Below, piece by piece: positions 62,377-64,000 of a stretch of DNA of 64,000 nucleotides; position 1 is the stretch's first letter; every line of letters begins with the position of its first letter. The DNA is from Sternotherus odoratus (Eukaryota > Chordata > Testudines > Kinosternidae), in the NCBI GenBank assembly GCA_032164245.1, contig JAVMKO010000001.1:81589892-81653891 (forward strand), in the 5' to 3' direction. The translations under genes and the position numbers were made by a program. Under the pieces are notes generated by a model that was not told the origin of the DNA, did no database searches, and worked only from the letters and a program-made list of their open reading frames with translations.

Positions 62377-63058
62377 GTATCCTTTCCACGGAGCCACTTA
62401 ATAGGTGTGGGGAGTGGGAACACGCATATCTGATGATTTACCTTCATACGGCCACATAGTGTCTGCCACCTCAACAGCAATGAAGTCAGAGGGGATCCCT
62501 AGACTTCTGTCAACACCTGTTGTTAGGTAGAGAGATCCCTGTAAAGATCTTTAGATAAGTCTGCAAATAAAAAAGGAATTTCTTATTTAAATGGTGCAGC
62601 ATTTCAGAACCTATGTTGGGGTTCTAGCAAAAATCCCTTTTGGATGAAATAATTCTAAATGTATGGGGTAGAAGGAGAATTTTAAGCTGTGACATGCTGA
62701 GTAGACTTGGGATTCCATGTCCTTTCATCTTTTAACCAGGGGAAGTGAGGAATTTGGCAAGTGTCTTTCCCCCCCCCCCCTCCCCTTTTCAGATCCTGGT
62801 CCTATCCTTGGAATGAGGATTAACTCAGGAGTCCAGAAGCACATCTTAAACTTAATCAGCCATTGAGGTCGTTGAAGGGTGGGTTGCTGTCCGCTTATGG
62901 CACTACTCAGAGCGTTGAAAGGGCAATGCAGAGTACAAACTGCCTATCATGCCAACCAACTCAAAGGGCACTGACACCAAATAGAACCTCTTTCCTCAGA
63001 TGAGAGTGGAATGGGAAGTTACTTGTTAGTCTCTCTGCTGTTCCTTTACTCTGTAAAG
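62377..63058 (+). other. MYH9: MYH9 intron 7, predicted U12-type (minor) intron
   Basis: 682 nt with GT-AG ends. The 5' site GTATCCTTT matches the U12-type consensus over all nine bases. TTCCTTTAC at 63041-63049 matches the U12 branch consensus TTCCTTRAC at 8 of 9, with the branch A at 63048, ten bases before the exon. Only CTGTAAAG follows, so there is no normal pyrimidine tract after the branch. These three features together are diagnostic of the class. A C-run occurs at 62770-62780. Confidence 0.9.
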
Positions 63059-63157
63059 ATCTCTTGGAGAAATCACGTGCAATCCGTCAAGCCAAAGACG
63101 AGCGAACCTTCCATATCTTCTACTACCTATTGTCTGGGGCAGGGGAGCACCTGAAGA
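63059..63157 (+). CDS. MYH9: MYH9 exon 8: residues 257-289 plus 1 nt (last exon in window)
   Basis: 99 nt. It completes Tyr257 and encodes [20 protein letters not shown] to GAGEHLK (289), then the first base of codon 290. The donor is AAGA|GTGAGT. LLEKSR and ERTFHIFY are hallmark motor residues of myosin [14 protein letters not shown] is MYH9-like. The next coding exon lies beyond 64000. Confidence 0.97.
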
Positions 63158-64000
63158 GTGAGTACTTGTAACTAAGGTCCCTTTCCCCCAAACTGCCAAA
63201 TGGTTCCACCCCCTTGCAATCTAGGCCCTATTATTTTCCCCTTTCCAAAGCCTGGAACTGCCTCCCACTGTTTGCTGACCAGGACCTCTCCTTAAAACTT
63301 TTTTCTTTCCTGAATTTGGTGCCCCTGCCCAGGATGTCTCCACACCCTTCCTTATCTGAGCTATTGTACCATGTTTAGTCTTGTCTAATACAGTGCAAGT
63401 TCTTCAGGGCAGGAACAGTCTTATTATAAACTTGGCAATTCACAAAATACAGAATAACATTTGGCACCTATGCGGCACTAGGTGTGCCTATGCCCTGTTA
63501 GCATAACCCCTCAAGATCTCAATCGAACCTTCCAGTTAAGTAAGCAATTTAAACTCTCACGGTGGGAGAGGGCAGGCAGACTGGAGAGGTGGGGGGCAGA
63601 GTGAGAGCTCACTTCATAACCATCTGCACAGCATTAATGGCAGAACATACTGTTCCTAGAGCTGGGGGGTGACCTCCATGACTAATTGGAAACAAACAGG
63701 ATACCTGAAACTGGATGTACTGACAGGGCAGTCTCTGATTCTAATGGAAGTAGGATCCAAGAATCACTGGGGCTACTTTGGCAGTGTGCCCAGGGGATGG
63801 GATGGACGAAAAAAAATAGTCTGAGCAGAAGCGCGTAACTACAGAAATGCTGCTACAAGAAAAGCATAAGACAACTGATCTAAACCTAAACCCTGGTTCA
63901 CCCAGTAAGACTGTGTTCACTTGCTGGGGACAGGAAAAGAACTAAGGGACAGGTCTTTAAAGGTAATCTGGCACTTAATCTTTTTAGGTGCTTTTGAAAA
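63158..64000 (+). other. MYH9: MYH9 intron 8, partial
   Basis: Starts GTGAGT and runs to the window edge. The stretch from about 63340 to 63500 has GCAAGTTCTTCAGGGCAGGA and ACAGTCTTATTATAAA, which resembles the 3' part of the SINE at 2690-2965. No coding exon is seen in the rest. Confidence 0.75.
63340..63500 (+). repeat. MIR-like SINE tail
   Basis: TTCAGGGCAGGAACAGTCTT followed by CAATTCACAAAATACAGAAT and TTTGGCACC resembles the tail of turtle tRNA-derived SINEs (compare 2840-2960). The 5' part is not identifiable. Confidence 0.4.

Overview
The window is nuclear DNA of a vertebrate, most likely a cryptodire turtle. It holds the 5' part of one protein-coding gene on the + strand: MYH9, non-muscle myosin heavy chain IIA. 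The turtle call is inference. It rests on a tRNA-derived SINE at 17474-17655 that looks like the Cry family of cryptodires, on CR1 LINE fragments, on Penelope-like (PLE) fragments with hammerhead-like cores, and on many short inverted-repeat DNA transposons (hAT, Harbinger-like, Tigger-like). MYH9 is called over MYH10, MYH11 and MYH14 from the encoded protein, notably the N-terminus, the segment after the P-loop (KSKKDQGELE) and the absence of MYH10-type loop 1 residues.

Layout. Positions 1 to about 12700 are upstream flank: old repeats, simple repeats and no coding exon I can support. A CpG island at about 12700-14000 carries inverted CCAAT boxes, a TATA-like element and GC boxes, and should contain the MYH9 promoter and non-coding exon 1 (likely donor after 13099, alternative after 13193). 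Intron 1 is about 20 kb and crowded with mobile elements. Coding begins in exon 2 with the ATG at 32976. Seven coding exons follow: 32956-33308, 41045-41201, 54841-54868, 55760-55853, 61466-61558, 62313-62376 and 63059-63157. They join in frame with consensus splice sites and encode residues 1-289 plus the first base of codon 290: the N-terminal SH3-like domain, the start of the motor, the P-loop (174-181), loop 1 and switch I (229-236). The rest of the gene lies beyond the right edge.

The most notable gene-level feature is intron 7 (62377-63058). Its 5' splice site and branch site fit the minor U12 spliceosome, while the other introns are ordinary GT-AG. The most notable non-genic features are two foldback transposons (24154-24968 and 51621-51911) with long near-perfect hairpins, PLE remnants with hammerhead-like cores, nested insertions dated by target-site duplications, and a hAT copy ending 33 bases before exon 3. 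I found no sign of a wholly new gene system. The window is an ordinary vertebrate gene with an informative transposon record.
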